DNA from: Stenotrophomonas sp. ISL-67
GTDB lineage: Bacteria; Pseudomonadota; Gammaproteobacteria; Xanthomonadales; Xanthomonadaceae
NCBI RefSeq assembly: GCF_018612915.1
Contig: NZ_JAGGRL010000010.1
Location: forward strand, 62,001-126,000
DNA: 64,000 nt
Direction of reading: 5' to 3'
The notes beneath the pieces are model-generated. The model had not been told where the DNA came from, did no database searches, and was given only the letters and a program-made list of their open reading frames with translations. A program made the position numbers and the translations under genes. Positions 58,593-64,000 of this stretch are shown piece by piece (position 1 is the first letter of the stretch; every line of letters begins with the position of its first letter).

Positions 58593-59723
58593 GTGACCCA
58601 AGCCGCAATCCTCGTCCTCGAAGACGGCACCGTATTCGAGGGCGAATCCGTAGGCGCGCCCGGCCTGTCCGTCGGTGAGGTGGTGTTCAACACCGCCATG
58701 ACCGGTTACCAGGAAGTGCTGACTGATCCCTCCTACGCCCGGCAGATGGTCACGCTGACCTACCCGCATATCGGCAATACCGGCATGACCGACCAGGACG
58801 ACGAAGCCCGCAAGGTGTGGTCGGCCGGTCTGATCGTGCGCGACGTGCCGCGCCGTCCCAGCAACTGGCGCAGCCAGGTCTCGCTGCAGGACTGGCTGCT
58901 GCAGCGCGGGGTGATCGCCATTTCCGGCATCGACACCCGCAAGCTGACCCGCATCCTGCGCGAGCGCGGCGCCCAGAACGGCGCGCTGATGGCCGGCGAC
59001 GACATCAACGTGGACATCGCGCTGGAAGCGGCACGCAAGTTCCCCGGCCTGAAGGGCATGGATCTGGCCAAGGTGACCAGCACCGAGAAGGCCTACCGCT
59101 GGAACGAGGGCCAGCTCGACCTGGATTCCAATACATTCGCCAGCGCCGCCCCGCAGTACAAGGTGGTGGCCTATGACTTCGGCGCCAAGCTCAACATCCT
59201 GCGTATGCTGGCCGAGCGCGGCTGCGACATCACAGTGGTACCGGCCCAGACCCCGGCCGCCGAAGTGCTGGCGATGAACCCGGACGGCGTGTTCCTGTCC
59301 AACGGCCCGGGCGACCCGGAACCCTGCGACTACGCCATCGAGGCGATCAAGGTGTTCCTGGGCAAGAAGGTGCCGGTGTTCGGCATCTGCCTGGGCCACC
59401 AGCTGCTGGCGCTGGCCTCCGGTGCCAGGACGGTCAAGATGGGCCACGGCCACCACGGTGCCAACCACCCGGTGCAGGACCTGGACGACGGCCGGGTGAT
59501 GATCACCTCGCAGAACCACGGCTTTGCGGTAGACGAAGCCACGCTGCCGGCAACCCTGCGGGTGACCCACCGTTCGCTGTTCGACGGCACCAACCAGGGC
59601 ATCGCCCGCACCGACGTGCCGGCGTTTTCTTTCCAGGGCCACCCGGAAGCATCGCCGGGCCCGCACGATGTCAGCCCGCTGTTCGACCGCTTCATTGCCC
59701 TGATGGCGCAGGCCAAGGCCTGA
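58593..59723 (+). CDS. carA: Carbamoyl-phosphate synthase, small (glutaminase) subunit
   Basis: A 376-residue subunit that releases ammonia from glutamine for carbamoyl phosphate, used for arginine and pyrimidines. The N-terminal domain ([44 protein letters not shown]) is followed by the class I amidotransferase with C266 ([13 protein letters not shown]) and H350/E352 ([11 protein letters not shown]). The start is GTG 58593, since no ATG is near. carB follows after 69 bases. Confidence 0.96.
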   Translation: MTQAAILVLEDGTVFEGESVGAPGLSVGEVVFNTAMTGYQEVLTDPSYARQMVTLTYPHIGNTGMTDQDDEARKVWSAGLIVRDVPRRPSNWRSQVSLQDWLLQRGVIAISGIDTRKLTRILRERGAQNGALMAGDDINVDIALEAARKFPGLKGMDLAKVTSTEKAYRWNEGQLDLDSNTFASAAPQYKVVAYDFGAKLNILRMLAERGCDITVVPAQTPAAEVLAMNPDGVFLSNGPGDPEPCDYAIEAIKVFLGKKVPVFGICLGHQLLALASGARTVKMGHGHHGANHPVQDLDDGRVMITSQNHGFAVDEATLPATLRVTHRSLFDGTNQGIARTDVPAFSFQGHPEASPGPHDVSPLFDRFIALMAQAKA

Positions 59724-59792
59724 TTCGAGGCGCCGCTGCCTTCGGCGCGGCGCTGCGACACCCCGACACGCTGTACTGACTTAGAGAAGACA

Positions 59793-63031
<3,239 letters not shown>

Positions 63032-63035
<4 letters not shown>

Positions 63036-63508
63036 GAGCACCGATCACCCTGAAGGGCGCGCAGCGTCTGCGCGAAGAGCTGGACCACCTGAAGTCGGTC
63101 AAGCGCCCCAAGGTCATCGCGGCGATCGCCGAGGCGCGTGAGCACGGCGATCTCAAGGAGAACGCCGAGTACCACGCCGCGCGCGAAGAGCAGGGCTTCA
63201 TCGAAGGCCGCATCAAGCAGCTGGAAGGCGAACTGTCGCATGCCGAGATCATCGACATCACCAAGCTCAACGCCGGCAGCAAGGTGGTGTTCGGCGCCAC
63301 CGTCGAACTGGCCGATGTGGAAAGCGAGGAAGAGAAGCGCTACCAGATCGTGGGCGACCTGGAGGCCGACATCAAACTTGGCCTGATCGCGATTTCCTCC
63401 CCGGTGGCGCGTGCCATGATCGGCAAGAACGAGGGCGACAGCATCGTGATCGACGCCCCGGCAGGGCAGCGCGAGTACGAAATCGTCAGCGTCCAGTACC
63501 TGGACTGA
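63032..63508 (+). CDS. greA: Transcription elongation factor GreA
   Basis: A 158-residue factor that rescues backtracked RNA polymerase by stimulating transcript cleavage. The N-terminal coiled coil carries the acidic tip in [24 protein letters not shown] (parts: [17 protein letters not shown]), and the C-terminal domain has the [12 protein letters not shown] and [17 protein letters not shown] strands. Its start overlaps the carB stop (ATGA), so it is coupled to carAB. Confidence 0.96.
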
Positions 63509-63515
63509 CCTGACC

Positions 63516-64000
63516 ATGGCCACGGCAACCCTGTTGCTGCCGGCGCGCAGCCGCTTCCCGGCGGCGGCGCTGCCGGATGACGTGGCCAAGGCGCTCGGCC
63601 GTGCCGAGCGAAGTCGCGTTGATGCTGGCGAACGCGCCCAGCTGCAGCGGCATTTCCAACTGCAGCCGGCCGATTGGCCGGTGGCGGCGCTGACCCGGCA
63701 GCTGGATGTCGGTGACGCCCACGATGGCGTGTGGCTGCGTGCCGATCCGGCCAATGTGGTGCCGGACATGCACGGCGCGCGGATGATGGGTCATGGCGAC
63801 ACGCTGCGGCTTGACGCCGACGACGTGGCGGCATTGCTGCCTGCATTGCAGCCTCTCTTTGCAGGCTATGGATTCACGCTGGACGCGCCGACCCCATCGC
63901 GCTGGTATCTGCGCCTGCCACCCGGGACCACGTTGCCGGCATTCGCCGCGCCCGATGACGCACTCGGCGACGACCTGTTCGCACACCTGCCAGAAGGGGA
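63516..64000 (+). CDS. Partial gene, protein of uncertain function (phosphoglycerate-mutase-like annotation in relatives)
   Basis: The first 161 codons run to the right edge. The translation begins MATATLLLPARSRFPAAALP, is Ala/Leu/Asp-rich, and contains QLDVGDAHDGVWLRADPANV, PDMHGARMMGHGD and APTPSRWYLRLP. I recall similarly placed xanthomonad genes after greA annotated as phosphoglycerate mutase-like or regulatory proteins, but the fragment shows no catalytic motif of known mutases, so I leave the function open. It starts seven bases after the greA stop and is probably cotranscribed. Confidence 0.6.
   Translation, partial: MATATLLLPARSRFPAAALPDDVAKALGRAERSRVDAGERAQLQRHFQLQPADWPVAALTRQLDVGDAHDGVWLRADPANVVPDMHGARMMGHGDTLRLDADDVAALLPALQPLFAGYGFTLDAPTPSRWYLRLPPGTTLPAFAAPDDALGDDLFAHLPEG

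Overview
The window is a high-GC gammaproteobacterial chromosome segment, most likely Stenotrophomonas or a close relative in the Xanthomonadaceae. Three things point there: gene content and order, a TonB receptor of the Xanthomonas/Caulobacter type, and many short GTAG-headed palindromes like the SMAG/REP elements known from Stenotrophomonas maltophilia. It contains about 52 protein genes, two of them cut by the window ends. I saw no rRNA, tRNA, CRISPR array, prophage or intact insertion sequence. This was read by eye; no database search was run.

Layout. 1-1.6 kb: a partial GNAT acetyltransferase and a DMT-type transporter. 1.7-6.75 kb: the threonine operon, with an unannotated 45-residue threonine-rich leader peptide (thrL), an attenuator with 1:2/2:3/3:4 pairings, then thrA, thrB and thrC. 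6.9-9.2 kb: an FNR-like regulator divergent from hisS, whose product resembles archaeal/eukaryotic HisRS. 9.8-17.2 kb: a TrpR-fold regulator gene preceded by a perfect 10+10 bp palindrome, then the overlapping operon hisGDCBHAF(IE). 17.3-18.9 kb: an exported metallophosphoesterase.

19-35.7 kb is a carbohydrate locus built for mannose-rich N-glycans or glycoasparagines. It holds glucokinase, a Tat-exported glycosylasparaginase and a CutC-family protein in one operon. Next come a large TonB receptor and a divergent GH92 alpha-mannosidase that share an intergenic region with four LacI-like operators. A LacI regulator, an FHS-type sugar permease, a PfkB fructokinase, an AGE-family mannose isomerase and a GH2 beta-mannosidase follow. 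Read together: glycan capture and trimming, mannose uptake, mannose to fructose to fructose-6-phosphate, and cleavage of the GlcNAc-Asn bond.

35.9-45.9 kb: methionine salvage (mtnB, mtnD, mtnC), two tandem APC amino-acid permeases, a Nudix hydrolase, an island of structured repeats around a SymE-like toxin gene, and serA divergent from a D-2-hydroxyglutarate dehydrogenase-like gene. 45.9-49 kb: a DUF2388 protein coupled to a DUF4105-like protein, and an MliC-type lipoprotein flanked by inverted copies of a repeat. 49.2-55 kb, all on the minus strand: an EF-P-like protein (EfpL/YeiP), a short-chain dehydrogenase, a PAS-GGDEF-EAL protein coupled to HMG-CoA lyase, and a methylglutaconyl-CoA hydratase-like gene (leucine catabolism). 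55.1-57.5 kb: Fur-boxed feoA-feoB plus a small Cys-rich membrane protein. 57.6-64 kb: dapB, carA-carB behind a probable attenuator, greA and a partial downstream gene.

The least-explained material is non-coding: (i) a roughly 300-bp composite, long palindrome / REP / inverted long palindrome, present twice; (ii) a roughly 200-bp element with GTAG terminal inverted repeats, present twice plus fragments; (iii) a third repeat in inverted copies around the MliC gene; (iv) REP heads whose GTAG supplies a gene's stop codon; (v) several strong palindromes placed like operators. Among the genes, the glk-aga-cutC operon next to the mannosidase locus is the best candidate for undescribed biochemistry, namely a catabolic role for CutC.
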